Part shown: in pieces, positions 1-11,690 of the stretch | Position numbering within the stretch: position 1 is the first letter of the stretch | How the letters are laid out: the number at the start of each line of letters is the position of its first letter | Assembly (NCBI GenBank): GCA_020137815.1 | Contig: CM035355.1 | Coordinates: 3,740,750 to 3,804,749, forward strand | Reading direction: 5' to 3' | DNA from: Hormiphora californensis | Lineage: Eukaryota > Ctenophora > Tentaculata > Cydippida > Pleurobrachiidae | DNA length: 64,000 bases | The notes under the pieces: generated by a model | The model's database searches: none | Told to the model about the DNA's origin: nothing | What the model saw: the letters and a program-made list of their open reading frames with translations, nothing else | Translations under genes and position numbers: made by a program

Positions 1-500
1 GGGGGTGTGGGGGCAGAGCCCCCACCTTAGAAATACCCTCTAACTCAAAAAATAAAAGAGAGAGCACACGGAACACTTCTACACACAAGCGTGTTAACCT
101 GCCAGTGCTACCTGCCAGTGCTACTATATACCATTGCAAATTTCGGGGTTTTTGATGCTTTAAAAATGCATGTTCCAGATAAAGTAGAGGGATGAAATTT
201 TGTACTCTAAGGGCCCTCATATAGGAGAAGAGGCATACAAAATTTCAGAATGATCGGATGTAGGGTAAAAATTTGCCAGAGGGGTCCCAAAATGCAAAAA
301 TGTAAGGGATGGGACGGGAGGGGACGGGAGGGGAGGAGATTGAGTGTTCTCCTAAACCAGAAATAGTAGAGACTTGCCGTTTGGAACACTGGTTCCTTGC
401 ATTATTTGGCGTGGTATAGGCTATGTGAAAACTTCGAAATCGCCATAGTTCATTAATTATTCATTAATTATTCATTAATTATTCATTTTAATAACTTAAT
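1..500. other. Non-coding start of window
   Basis: No gene is visible. The first 28 bases contain a GGGGGCAGAGCCCCC stem-loop of the same style as the GC-rich hairpin block near 9.8 kb. Around 460-490 there is a short ATTCATTAATT tandem. The remainder is AT-rich unique-looking sequence with only short low-complexity ORFs. Confidence 0.6.
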
Positions 501-512
501 TGCGTTATATCT

Positions 513-968
513 CCACTTCGGCTCGTCCTAAAACGTTTTCATGGGTATATTCCGACTCAAAATAGTCGATTTATGGGGGGTCGTCCCCCGGACAAAAATT
601 CGTATCTCGCACCGTTTAGCCGTTATTTGCATATTTATGCTCAAATTCATGATTTTATGCATATCCGTTAAAATGTCCACTTCGGCTGACCCTAGAACGT
701 TTTCTTGGGTATATTCCGACTCAAAATAGTCGATTTGTGGGGGGTCGTCCCCCGGACAAAAATTCGTATCTCGCACCGTTTAGCCGTTATTTGTATATTT
801 ATGCTCAAATTCATGATTTTATGCATACCCTTTAAAATTTCCACTTCGGCTGACCCTAAAACGTTTTCTTGGGTATATTCCGACTCAAAATAGTCGATTT
901 ATGGGGGTCTTCCCCCAGACAAAAGTTCGTAACTCCCACCGTTTAGCCGTTATATGCATATTTATATA
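513..968. repeat. 164-bp tandem repeat, nearly three units
   Basis: The phrase CCACTTCGGCT recurs at 513, 677 and 841, exactly 164 bp apart, and the intervening sequence is nearly identical between units (GGGGTCGTCCCCCGGACAAAA, then a stretch ending TTATGCAT). Each unit carries a small GGGGTCGTCCCC stem-loop. The third unit decays near 965. The ORFs across it are only read-through of the repeat, so this is a satellite-like array and not a gene. Confidence 0.9.
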
Positions 969-1035
969 GCATTCAGATCCCAAAATAAAATCAAGAAAAA
1001 AGCTGTCTCTTTTTTACACCAAAAAGAACAGAAAT

Positions 1036-1450
1036 TTAGTCCAAAAACCAATTAAATAAATTAGTTTGGATGCCCGGGCCCATTTGGTGTCACGGGGGTA
1101 AAACCTTTAGGCTACTGTCATAAATGATGAATATCGAGAGAGATAAAGAAAAACAAATTGTGATATAAAGAGTGAGATATATCGAGAAAGACGGAGAGAT
1201 AGTAAGAGAAATAAAAGAGAGAGAAAAAAAGAGAAAGAGGGAAATATGGAGGTGGAGAGTGGGAGAAAGAGGAAAAGAGGGAGAAAGAGATAGAGGGATG
1301 AAGAGAAAGAGAAAAGAAAAACGAGAGATGTGTATTGAAAAATAAACGAGATATGCCATTATTTATGACAGTAGCCTAAAGGTTTTACCCCCGTGACACC
1401 AAATGGGCCCGGGCATCCAAACTAATTTATTTAATTGGTTTTTGGACTAA
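1036..1450. mobile_element. Inverted-repeat (MITE-like) element with AG-rich core
   Basis: Arms at about 1036-1130 and 1355-1450 are near-perfect inverted copies beginning TTAGTCCAAAAACC and ending GGTTTTTGGACTAA. They enclose a purine-rich GAGA core of about 225 bp. A single arm of the same family, more diverged, recurs at 10670-10775. There is no transposase, so it is best read as a non-autonomous foldback/MITE. The target duplication is not clear. Confidence 0.85.
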
Positions 1451-1451
1451 T

Positions 1452-2340
1452 TGAGCAACATATAATTACAACTTTTCTCTGCAAACAATATAAGTTCATT
1501 AGGAGGCACTAATACCACGTTGATTTTGATATCCTGATTCACATGAGTAGGGCATGTGCATCTTTATATAATAAAATCTTGTTGGCGGAGAAACTGCTCT
1601 AATTGGGTATAATTGGTTAAAATTATAATTATTTCCAAGAAACGCTCTAATTCCGTATGAGGGCACTTTCTCCAATCATTTGGATACCCTGATTTGAATG
1701 AATAACTATTCTAAGGTCTAAGTGGCGGAGAAAATGCTCTAATTGAGCATAACTGGGTCGAATTTATCAAAATAATAACAATTTATCTCCTGTAGGGTGC
1801 CCTTTATATACTGCTTCTCTCGCAAATCAATGTGGTATTAGTGCCTCCTAATGTATGTACTTATATTATGTTTGCAGGGAAAAGTTGTAATTATATGTTG
1901 CTCAATTAGACCCAATTATGCTCAATTAGAGTACTTTATCCACTATTGAGAGCTTAGGAAAGATGCTAATGTGAATCAGGGTATCGAAATCAGTGGCGTA
2001 AGTGCCTAAATTTGTCATGATAGCGTTTCCAGGAGAGAAGTTGTAATTTCGGGGGAATTTCGGTCAATTAGACCCAATTATGCTCAATTAGAGCACTTCC
2101 TCGATATCGGAGAGCTTAGAAAAGATGCTCATGTGAATCAGGGTATCTATTTCAGTGGGTACATTGCCCTCATACGACTTCATAGCGTTTCTAGGGGAGA
2201 AGTTGTAATTTCGTCAATTAGACCCAATTATGCCCAATTAGAGCACTTTATCGATCCTCTGAGAGCTTTAAAAAGTTGCTCATGTGATTCAGCGTATCGA
2301 AATTAGTCGGGTAGAGTGATTTTTGATTTGATATCAATTA
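1452..2340. repeat. Inverted repeat plus roughly 160-bp imperfect tandem repeats
   Basis: Sequence at 1452-1528 (TTGAGCAACATATAATTACA, then AGGAGGCACTAATACCACG) returns inverted at about 1824-1908. From about 1900 the phrase GACCCAATTATGCTCAATTAG recurs at roughly 1908, 2070 and 2220 together with GAGAGCTTAG and AAATCAGGGTATC-like phrases. This gives a diverged tandem array of about 160-bp period. No coding potential is seen. Confidence 0.7.
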
Positions 2341-2990
2341 GTTGCATATTTAGCCAATTTCTGGCCAGATATTCTACAGCAGCACAACCAAACGGTGCAG
2401 CCCCCCCCCTCTCCCCAGTGAGTGTAACCTCCTCGATACACTAGAAAAGTGAGATCGTGGCGTAGAAACTAGAGAGGAAGAGAGATACAGGTATTTGTAT
2501 GCAGGGGGAAAGTGTCGTATCAAAATCGCGAAAATGATGCGACACTTTTCCAAAATTCTCGGGATGAGCGAAATTTTGAAAAAATCAGGTTGTTTCAAAG
2601 TTTTTTGAGGTAGGCTCATAGGTGGTTGATCCAATCAGGTTAAAACCGGTATTACGTGAAAATTCAGACAAAGTTGTTCAAACTGTACTTCACCGATTTT
2701 CGAGATCAGCCCTACTTCCAGAGCTATGGCGATTTCAAAATATTTGGTCGAAAAGACCTTTTTTTGAGGTCATTTTTTAAATTTCTCTAACTTCACCTGT
2801 ACCTGCTCATTTTTCCTCTAGTTTTGACCTAGAAATAGACAATTAAATTCTCTAAACGATGTACTTTGTTTCAAGTCGCTAACATAAAAACTAACTGAGC
2901 AGCAAGCAATTCTTTGCATGTTGTCATTTTGTGCTAGTCGTTTGTGCGGAGATTTTGAAAACTATGCGACACTGCTGACAGACCCTGCTG
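2341..2990. other. No gene seen
   Basis: A short C run lies at 2401. There is no ORF with recognisable protein similarity, and no strong repeat structure was found by eye. It leads directly into the Penelope-type endonuclease remnant. Confidence 0.5.
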
Positions 2991-2991
2991 A

Positions 2992-3251
2992 TAGTCTGTA
3001 GCGGATGTGGAGGAGAATATATTGGAGAAACAGGGAGAACCCTCAGTGAACGAATGAATCTCCACCGCTCCCACATCAACAATATCGAGAATGGAAAGCT
3101 CCAAGTCTCCAAACATATCAGAAGATGTGCCTCGAATTTAGACACTAAGTTCAAAATTTTCCCCATTTTTAAGTGTGATCAAGGATCACACCATCACCGA
3201 GAGGTGGTCGAACAAGAATTGAGAGAGCTTGTCCGACCGTGTCTCCACTGA
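2992..3251 (+). mobile_element. GIY-YIG endonuclease remnant of a Penelope-like element
   Basis: The frame reads CSGCGGEYIGETGRTLSERM, then HRSHINNIE, SKHIRRC and VVEQELRELV before a TGA at 3249-3251. The EYIGETGRTL...R...HR pattern is the GIY-YIG nuclease core as found at the C terminus of Penelope-like retroelement proteins. In these it follows the reverse transcriptase and helps initiate target-primed reverse transcription. Only the last ~85 residues remain, with no RT in front, so this is a 5'-truncated, dead copy. It lies directly upstream of a second partial copy in the same orientation, the head-to-tail arrangement known for this class. Confidence 0.8.
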
Positions 3252-3358
3252 TGGGATGGTTGGGTGACACTCTAGCGCCAGCACTGTTACCAGGGAAGCC
3301 AACCTGGTCTGCACGTGCAAACACCTGAGGATTCAGATTGACTGATGAAACTAGTTGT

Positions 3359-4911
3359 GTTTTATTAACCCCTCGTCTTACTTCTTCACATACACACTAC
3401 CTCGAGCTCGGACTCTCTTCCTCTTCTACATAAACTACCAGCTCGATGGCCGACGACGGGAACCGTATGACGCGGAACAAAAGAGGCGCTAATGACCAGG
3501 GCTGCATCGGAGACTGCCGAAAGAGCCCACGTTCGTCTCCGGCACCTCTAGCAACCGGCCCTAGTCATGAAACCCTACTAGCGATCAAAGACGAGATCAG
3601 CAGAGGGAATGAGGCTCAAGAGAAGATACTAGCCTCCCTGACAACTATCACGGAGATGCTGTCATCCCTCAGCACTCGCCTGGACAGCCACAAAACCACA
3701 ACTGGATCACCCAGTGACAGTAAGTGGATGGCGGAACTCAAAAATCATCTCCACCAGTGGAGCCAACTGTGCAAGAATGCAGTATACAACGAAGGCAAGG
3801 CCAAGATCTTTCATGAATTTCTCGAATTATCGCCGACCCCATTCATCCCGAGGCGCTGCCGTGAATGGACAGATCCCCGGAACGAAGACAATGACAGCTG
3901 GGCAAAATTGAAGAGCGATAAGGAACATGCTAATGTCCGCCACGAAATGCAAAAGATGTTATTCTATGCTGAGGACCAACGAAAACGCATGACAGAGATC
4001 GATGAAAAGTTTGAAAAAAGCTTCCAGCATACCTCCACTGACACCCAGCAGCAAATCCTTACCCAATGGAAAAAGGACAAGGAAATGACCTCAAACAGTT
4101 TCAAATTAAACTACGGAGAGAGGAACACTTCCGGAGACAAACAACAAACGAGAACAACATTTTGGATAACGAACCTACTCAAACGAGGAAGGACATGTTT
4201 ACTAACCCTAGCCGTTGGATACCTGACCCAAGTGACGACAGGTTGTTCCAGAATATACTGGAAAACATTGGACAACAAGCAAACACACTACCAGAACGAC
4301 ACAAACAATTCAAAAGTAATGTAACCGGACGCCAACGGAAGGCTATTGGATCGCTAGCACGGAATAACGAAATAGTCCTGAAAGAAGCAGATAAAGGAGG
4401 AGCGACAGTCATCCTCAACAAACGAGACTATCATGAGAAAATGTACGAGATATTACAGGACTCTACCACTTACACAAAAGTCACCAACTACTCCATCATT
4501 ACCACCAAACGGAAAATTGAAGCATTTATCAAGAAAAATGAGGATGCCCTTACCAAGAAAGAAAGACTATATCTCAAAAACTTTGAGATGAAGACGGGGT
4601 ACATCTACGGATTACCTAAGATTCATAAATGCCCCAAACTAAAGGAGAAAACCCAAGAATGCATCTTGGCCAACAAAAACACCCTCGAGGCGAACTTCAC
4701 GGATTTCAAAATCCCGTTTCGTCCAATTGTTTCAGGACGACAATGCCCAGTAAGCAGGCTCTCAGAAATGCTGAAAATAATACTACGGCCATTTGAACAA
4801 CACCTCCCACACCTAATGAGGGATAGTTATGACTTCCTGGGAACCCTCGAAGACTCAGTACCCAAGGATACTACCATGTTTTATTAACCCCTCGTCTTAC
4901 TTCTTCACATA
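3359..4911 (+). mobile_element. Partial Penelope-like retrotransposon flanked by a 34-bp direct repeat
   Basis: A reading frame opens at 3446 (MADDGNRMTRN...) and stays open to about 4060, where the homologous frame shifts and continues to 4887. The second part contains EADKGGATVILNKRDY, YGLPKIHK and FRPIVSGRQCPVSRLS, followed by LPHLMRDSYDFL. These are hallmarks of the N-terminal half of Penelope-like reverse transcriptases. The protein then stops abruptly in sequence identical to that in front of it: a 34-bp direct repeat beginning GTTTTATTAACCCCTCGTCT occurs at 3359-3392 and 4878-4911. The RT catalytic core and GIY-YIG domain are missing. Read as an internally deleted copy with a frameshift near 4060-4075; not functional. 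Confidence 0.8.
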
Positions 4912-6210
4912 TATATATATATATATAATATGTACCAGTAATATGGCTTCAACCCCATTCTCTGTTTAGGAACAAAACAACTTCGCCTTCCTTAATCAAA
5001 ATCTCGGGCTTCGGCCTACCAAAACCTGGAGCAATTGCACTGAAGAAAGGTTCAGAGGAACAGTTTTACTGTAGAGAGTCCAGTATGAACAGTACCTACA
5101 CCATGCAGCACCTGTTGCTAGCATTGTTCTCAAGAGGAACAGATGTCGCCTGTTTACGGTATGTCTATTTAATCTCCCGTCCTTGTTTTCAGTACAACAT
5201 CTGCCCTCATTCACAGCTGCTAACTTTATAATGGCCCTCAGCAGGTATCGCCCTTAGCAGCTCAATATCTTTGTTATGTTCTAACCCTCCTTTACATTTG
5301 TAAAAGAGCTCAAGAAAAGTGGATCGAGCTAGGCAAATCAATCGACAGAACAATAAATGGGTAGAATAATAAAGGTCCTCTGTTCTTTCACCTACTTGTG
5401 TACTGAGTAAAAATGTCCCACAGTGTAACTTATATATTCGCGACGGGTTGTAAAAACATGTCTGGGGCCCTCCCCCCGTAATATGACCCTAAACTGGTAC
5501 ATTGAGTAGGTGTCCTTCTCCCCCCCCCCCTCAAGGGACGGTGTGGGTAATATGCATCCCTACTTTTTTATGCTATCTCCGTTCACATGGCCGGCCGTGG
5601 CTTATTGTCTTTTTCGCCACACACGATTATCTCACTACCCATTTCTCTCTCTCTCTATCCATCTCTCTCCCCCTTAGACCCTATCTCTCCCTATCTCTCG
5701 CTCTTTCTCTCGCTCATTCTATCTCCCTCTCTCCCTCTCTCTCCCTTTATCTCTCTCTCCCCCTCTATCATAGAGTTCGACCCCACAGACAATTTAATTA
5801 AAGAAAAGCAGGATCACATTTAGCATATTATGCGGATGTCATGATATTCCTGGAAACAAATCGACTTGAAATAACAAAACTGCGACATTGCAACCTCGAC
5901 ACCCGACTGCAAATAACGATGCTGTACAGTGTACTATCCCAGGTCCTAACACCCAAGGGCGGATGATAAATGAGCTAAACCTACCACGTGACAAACTGAT
6001 CATCTGAGTTCTCCTATTACTTTTTTACTAATTGATAGAAGTTTATGGACATTTACAATTACTGAGAAAATGAACTTATCGCAGGGAAATTCCACGTTTC
6101 TACTGGAGGTTAGTGTTTTTCAAAAAGGCAGGGAACAGCGTCGTTTTTACTTTGGACGAAAAAATTTAAAACCCTACCAATCTGCCATACCTTCAATAAA
6201 AATAAACATA
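4912..6210. other. Non-coding; CT-rich tract and one short hairpin element
   Basis: An AT dinucleotide run follows the Penelope element. At 5271-5333 lies a copy of the dispersed TGTTATGTTCTAACCCTC hairpin element (family A). 5641-5765 is a CT-rich low-complexity tract. No gene is recognisable. Confidence 0.55.
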
Positions 6211-6221
6211 TTGCCTGCAGT

Positions 6222-6330
6222 CAGGAATCGACCGAATCAGGAAATACTGGTCCCTGATTGGCTGATAACCAGTCACGTGACCTAAATAATGAGTTCTGAT
6301 TGGTTGTTTACTTGTGTCGATCGGTTCCTG
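6222..6330. mobile_element. 109-bp MITE, family B copy 1
   Basis: Terminal inverted repeats CAGGAATCGACCGAA and CGATCGGTTCCTG enclose a core with CAGTCACGTGACC. The element is flanked by an 11-bp direct repeat TTGCCTGCAGT (6211-6221 and 6331-6341). Two further copies lie at 32144-32260 and 61476-61584. There is no coding capacity; it is presumably mobilised in trans, and the termini CAG...CTG recall hAT-type elements. Confidence 0.88.
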
Positions 6331-6975
6331 TTGCCTGCAGTATTGATCAACAATAGCATACGCAGAATTGAATCATTATACCTTGTAGCGACTAACTTGG
6401 AAGGATAAAGAAGAAAATAGTTTCAATCACTCGATAGAGAAACTACACAGGGGGGGGGACCACTCTCTACCATTATAGATTGAGTGCAGCAGACCTAAGT
6501 GGGTCATTGCTAATAATAACTGAAAATTAATGTCGGTAAGATCGGGAAGGAGCTGAAGTGTAGTGGAACCAAGATTTCTTAGTAGAACCACACAGAGCTC
6601 ACTTTAAATATTCCACCTTATGGAAAGAAATTAAATTCTTTGTTGGGGGAAATATCTTTCAGTTTCAAAACATTTCCACAAACCCCACCCAATTTCTTGG
6701 AACTACCAGTTTATAATAATATTTCCATTGCAATATTTCATAGCTGACTATTATATTCGGCGAGTGGCAACTCTACCTCATATACCATCAAGGAAACGCC
6801 CATGTTTCGCCCATCTGTCAAGTCGAATGCATTACTAGAACCTCCCCTCTCCGTACACAGCCAACACAATTTACAAAAGATGAACATAATATTTGAGTTA
6901 TAATTTAAATGTTGCACCGAAACAGTTTGAATATAGAGCTTGAATATAGAGCGATGAAATGCGATCAGTACATAG
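6331..6975. other. No gene seen
   Basis: Sequence of mixed composition with no recognisable ORF, only a short G run near 6452. No repeat structure was found beyond the target duplication of the adjacent MITE. Confidence 0.5.
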
Positions 6976-7050
6976 GGTTTGGTAGCTTAGTGGTTTATAG
7001 CTCCGAGCATGTCTCTCTGGAGGTCCCTGGTTCAATTCCCGGTCAAACCC
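6976..7050 (+). tRNA. tRNA-like sequence, probably a pseudogene or tRNA-derived SINE head
   Basis: The segment has an A-box-like TAGCTTAGTGG and a perfect B box GGTTCAATTCC at tRNA spacing. A 7-bp acceptor stem is formed by GGTTTGG and TCAAACC (one G-U pair), and the total length is 75 nt. The T stem has one mismatch, and the anticodon arm is poor: two registers are possible, giving GTC or TGT at the anticodon, each with mispairs or no U33. A functional tRNA is therefore doubtful. A covariance-model scan would decide. Confidence 0.5.
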
Positions 7051-7300
7051 AGTATTTTTCGATTTTCTTCCCTATTTAATTCTTGCTCTGAACTCATTAT
7101 TCAGGAACAGTTTGTACTTTACATCATCCACAGGCTGCAACGTGTCCAAGCACGTTCCTTGATGAATAAATTATTCAGAATAATCAGTTATATGCCGAGC
7201 GACGGTAAAACAATACTATATATCCCACTTTGATAATAGGTGATAACATATTCGAATGTAGTTATTAATATTTCCGCTTGGACCTTCTAAGTGTACCCAT

Positions 7301-8635
7301 TAAGGGTACGCTAACCAAAAATTTTTTTCGAGTGCAGGGAAATCTCTCACCGTAGGGTTGTAGGCCATGCCAAGGAGACCTCAAATATGAAATTTGAGCT
7401 CTCAAGTCGAATTCATATTTTTGCTACAGCTGTTTAAAAAATGTCCTGTAAATACGTTTTTGGCAACTCAAAAATACATTTGTAAAGATAAGATCATGAA
7501 AATTTGGGGATTTGAAGAGGACATGAAGGTAAATAACCACAAAATTTTTTTTTGCAATCCGAGCTGATTTCCGGTCCTGAGATGGATTTCTTTTTTTCCA
7601 CTTTAACGCCCTATTTGGCAAAGTTCCGAAAACATGTGAAAGCTGTAAATTGGTGAAAAGTTGCGTCTAACGATTATCTAAGTGGCCATAAATTTTGGGC
7701 GTGTCCTTATTTGAGATAAGCTGTACAGAGTTTTTTTTGTGAAATCCGTCATTTCAGAAATAAATAAATTCCCTGTATCTCAAAAACGGCTGATCGTAGA
7801 GACCTGAGACTATGCTTAAACGATTCAGAAGGTCCGATTTTGGGGGGGTCTTCTGAGAGACATTTTGCTCCTACTTCAACCGTTCTTGCTGTAATTGCGA
7901 AAAACAAAAACCCATCTTCGCCATCGTGGATTTTTTGAGATTTTGTTTTTGGTGATTATAGGGACCCATATGGACCAAATAGTGAAGGAATTAGCTTGTT
8001 ACACATTTTTCCATAGTTTCGGTCCTTTCTTAGCTAAAATTCCCTAATTACAGGATATTGGAGTTTAGCTTTTGCCCTTTTCATAGAATTTGTTTTTCGC
8101 AATTACAGCAAAAACGGTTGAAGTAGGAGCAAAATGTCTCTCAGAAGACCCCCCCAAAATCGGACCTTCTGAATCGTTTAAGCATAGTCGCAGGTCTCTA
8201 CGATCAGCCGTTTTTGAGATACAGGGAATTTATTTATTTCTGAAATGACGGCTTTCACAAAAAAAACTCTGTACATCTTATCTCAAATAAGGACGCGCCC
8301 AAAATTTATGGCCATATAGAGAATCGTTAGACGCAACTTTTGACCAATTTACAGCTTTCACATATTTTCGGAACTTGGCCAAATATGGCGTTAAAGTCAA
8401 AAAAAAGAAATCCATCTCAGGACCGGAAATCAGCTCGGATTTCCAAAAAAAATTTTGTGGCTACTCACCTCTTTGTCCTCTTCAAATCCACAAATTTTTA
8501 TGATCCTATCTTTACAAATGTATTTTTAAGATGCCAAAAACTTATTTTCAGTTCATTTTTCAAGCAGCTGTAGCAAAAATATGAATTCGACTTGAGAGCT
8601 GCACTCGAAAAAAATTTTGGTTAGCGTACCCTTAA
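7301..8635. mobile_element. 1.3-kb foldback element with long inverted arms
   Basis: Arms of about 600 bp (7301-7930 and 8085-8635) are inverted copies with few differences. They begin TAAGGGTACGCTAACC and end GGTTAGCGTACCCTTA, with roughly 150 bp of unique sequence between. Phrases such as GAGACATTTTGCTCCTACTT appear in both arms in opposite orientation. The ends are consistent with a TA or TTAA target. The short ORFs in it are arm sequence and have no family resemblance. Non-autonomous foldback/Tc1-like MITE is the likeliest class. Confidence 0.88.
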
Positions 8636-8670
8636 AGTTGGATCGTGCGACTTTTTGCTCCCTAATTTAG

Positions 8671-9479
<809 letters not shown>

Positions 9480-9729
9480 CCCAGGGACGGCGCTCGTGGG
9501 TGTCCGGGTGTCCGCGGACACCCAGACCAAAAAGACGGGAAGAGAAAAGAAGAAAAAATGAAAAAAAACAAAAAGAATTTGAAAAAATCGTTGAAAACTG
9601 CGAAATTTTGGATTTGCGCGTTCTGAGCTGTGATTGGTGGGCGTGACTTGATTGTGCATGACTTGAACATTTCCGAGGGGCCTCATAAAGTCGGATTTTT
9701 TGAAGTTGTCACCCCCCCTTCTCGTGCGC

Positions 9730-9945
9730 CAGGGACGGCGCTGGGCCTTCGGCCCAGCAAGTCCCTGGGTGTCCGGGGCCAGGGGCGGCAGCCTCGGTCA
9801 GGGGGTGTGGGGGTGAAACCCCCCACAAGCAGGGTCCAGGGGCGGAGCCCCGCCGGGGGTGTAGGGGGCAGAGCCCCCGCAGGCAGGGTCCAGGGGCTGC
9901 AAGCCCCGGTGGGGGTTGAGGGGGCAAAGCCCCCCGAAAATTTCG
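9730..9945. repeat. GC-rich modular hairpin array
   Basis: Successive stem-loops GGGCCTTCGGCCC, GGGGCGGAGCCCC, GGGGGCAGAGCCCCC, GGGGCTGCAAGCCCC and GGGGGCAAAGCCCCC are linked by AGGGTCCAGGGG and GGTGGGGGTT-like spacers. The inverted counterpart is at 11563-11680. A single module starts the window at base 1. The regular stem sizes and shared spacers suggest copying of a hairpin unit and not chance GC richness. Confidence 0.85.
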
Positions 9946-10669
9946 CACATTTTGAGGCGTTTTCAAACGATTTTAAGCATTTCTGAACTCCTTTTGTGAA
10001 ATTGGCATACGTTGCAGGCCCCTTATAATATAATATAAGGGGCCTGGAGGGAATATCGCGCTAGGGGGGAATACGCATGAGGGGGCTGCAGCGCATTCCA
10101 ATTTGTGAAAAATGGAAAAAAAAGATGAAAGTTTTCTGTTCACAAGAAAAAAAAACTCATCCGCGCGCACACAACTTTCTGGGTGAACCGGACACCCTGG
10201 TCATGTCAAAATGCACTGTGGCGCGCGGAAGAACCCTCTTTATGCTCTGCCGTGCGTTACAGGTGCGCGCAGTGAACCTGGGTGTCCGGCAGAGCTCCGG
10301 ACACCCGGCTGCGCGCAAATCCAAAATTTCGCAGTTTTCACCGATTTTTTTCAAATTCTTTTTGTTTTTTTCCATTTTTTCTTCTTTTCTCTCTCCGTCT
10401 TTTTGGTCTGGGTGTCCGCGGACACCCGGACACCCACGAGCGCCGTCCCTGTCGTGCGCGGAATGTTTTTGCGAGTCACATCACATGTTAACGTGTGGTG
10501 TGCGCGTCAAAATTGATAAATAAGAGGAGAGAGAAAAAGAGAGAGATATAGTGAAAGAAACAGTGAGAGAGAAAGAGAGTGAGAAATAGTGTGTGAGAGA
10601 GAGTGAGAGAGAGACTGAGAGAGAAACTGAGAGAGATAGACAGATTGAAGGATAACAATTAACAATTAA

Positions 10670-10775
10670 CGAGATATGCCGTTAATTATGGCAGTAGCCT
10701 AGGGGTGTTGCCCCCGTGGCACCGCGTGGGCCCGGGCATCCAAACTAATTTATTTAATTGGTTTTTGGACTTAAT
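10670..10775. repeat. Single arm of the 1.04-1.45 kb inverted-repeat family
   Basis: Contains GGCAGTAGCCTA, GTGGGCCCGGGCATCCAAAC and TAATTTATTTAATTGG in the same order as the right arm at 1360-1450, with a preceding purine-rich tract. Only one arm is present, so it is a truncated or solo copy. Confidence 0.8.
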
Positions 10776-11690
10776 AACCTTATATAGCAATTAATATGGT
10801 TAGTGTGTATTACCTTATCGGTTATCCTGTTACAGTTACTTTATCCATTAACTAATTACTTAGCTATTCGCCTCCTTTTTAGATCACTAGCCTTTTACTT
10901 GAATTAATTATTAAACTATACTACTTACTTAGTATTTACACTATGTACTTATTAATCAACAGTTAATTATCTAACTAGTTAATTATCTAACTAGTTAATT
11001 ATCAATTATCTAACTAGTTAATTTCTCAATTATCTAACTACTTAATCACTCAACGAATTAATTACGCTATTTCTTAATTAGATATTTTATAACCCTTATT
11101 TTCTACATACATTTATATATATTATATCGAATGACTGCCGACGGTTTTTTAAGGCCTTTAGGATCTTATAATCCTATAAGAGCCGCTTTAGAAGGCTTGT
11201 TAGTGGTGGGTGCGTTGCTTCAATCGACTGATTGAAACGGCGTCCTCCTAGCACTAACAATGCATAGGCCCAAAAGCGGGATATAAATTATAATTGTATT
11301 TGTATTTGTATTTAATTTCACATGCGCGGTCATTTTGGGGTGACAACTTCAAAAAATCCGACTTTAAAGAGGGTTCTTCCGCGCGCCACAGTGCATTTTG
11401 ACGTGACCAGGGTGTCCGGTTCACCCAGAAAATTGTGTGTGCGCGCAGATGATTTTTTTTCTCGTGATCAGGAAACTTTCATCTTTTTTTCCATTTTTCA
11501 CAAAAGGAGTTCAGAAATGCTTAAAATCGTTTAAAAACGCCTCAAAATGTCCGAAATTTTCGGGGGGGGCTTCGCCCCCTCAACCCCCACCGGGGCTTGC
11601 AGCCCCTGGACCCTGCCTGCGGGGGCTCTGCCCCCTACGCCCCCGCCGGACTTGCTGGGCCGACGGCCCAGCGCCGTCCCTGCATAACCC

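Larger units (their letters stand above)
9480..11690. repeat. Composite inverted repeat field built from GGTGTCCGCGGACACC modules
   Basis: A block at 9480-9990 recurs inverted in two pieces. The piece with GGGTGTCCGCGGACACCC and GTCTTTTTGGTCTGG lies at about 10310-10450. The piece with CTCAAAATGTCCGAAATTTT plus the GC hairpins lies at 11430-11690. A third degenerate copy of the first module is at 12232-12337. Together they form a large imperfect palindrome interrupted by an AG tract (10526-10645) and an AT-rich stretch with CTAACTAGTTAATTAT repeats (10970-11050). The short ORFs have no homologues that I recognise. Likely nested non-autonomous elements. Confidence 0.7.
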
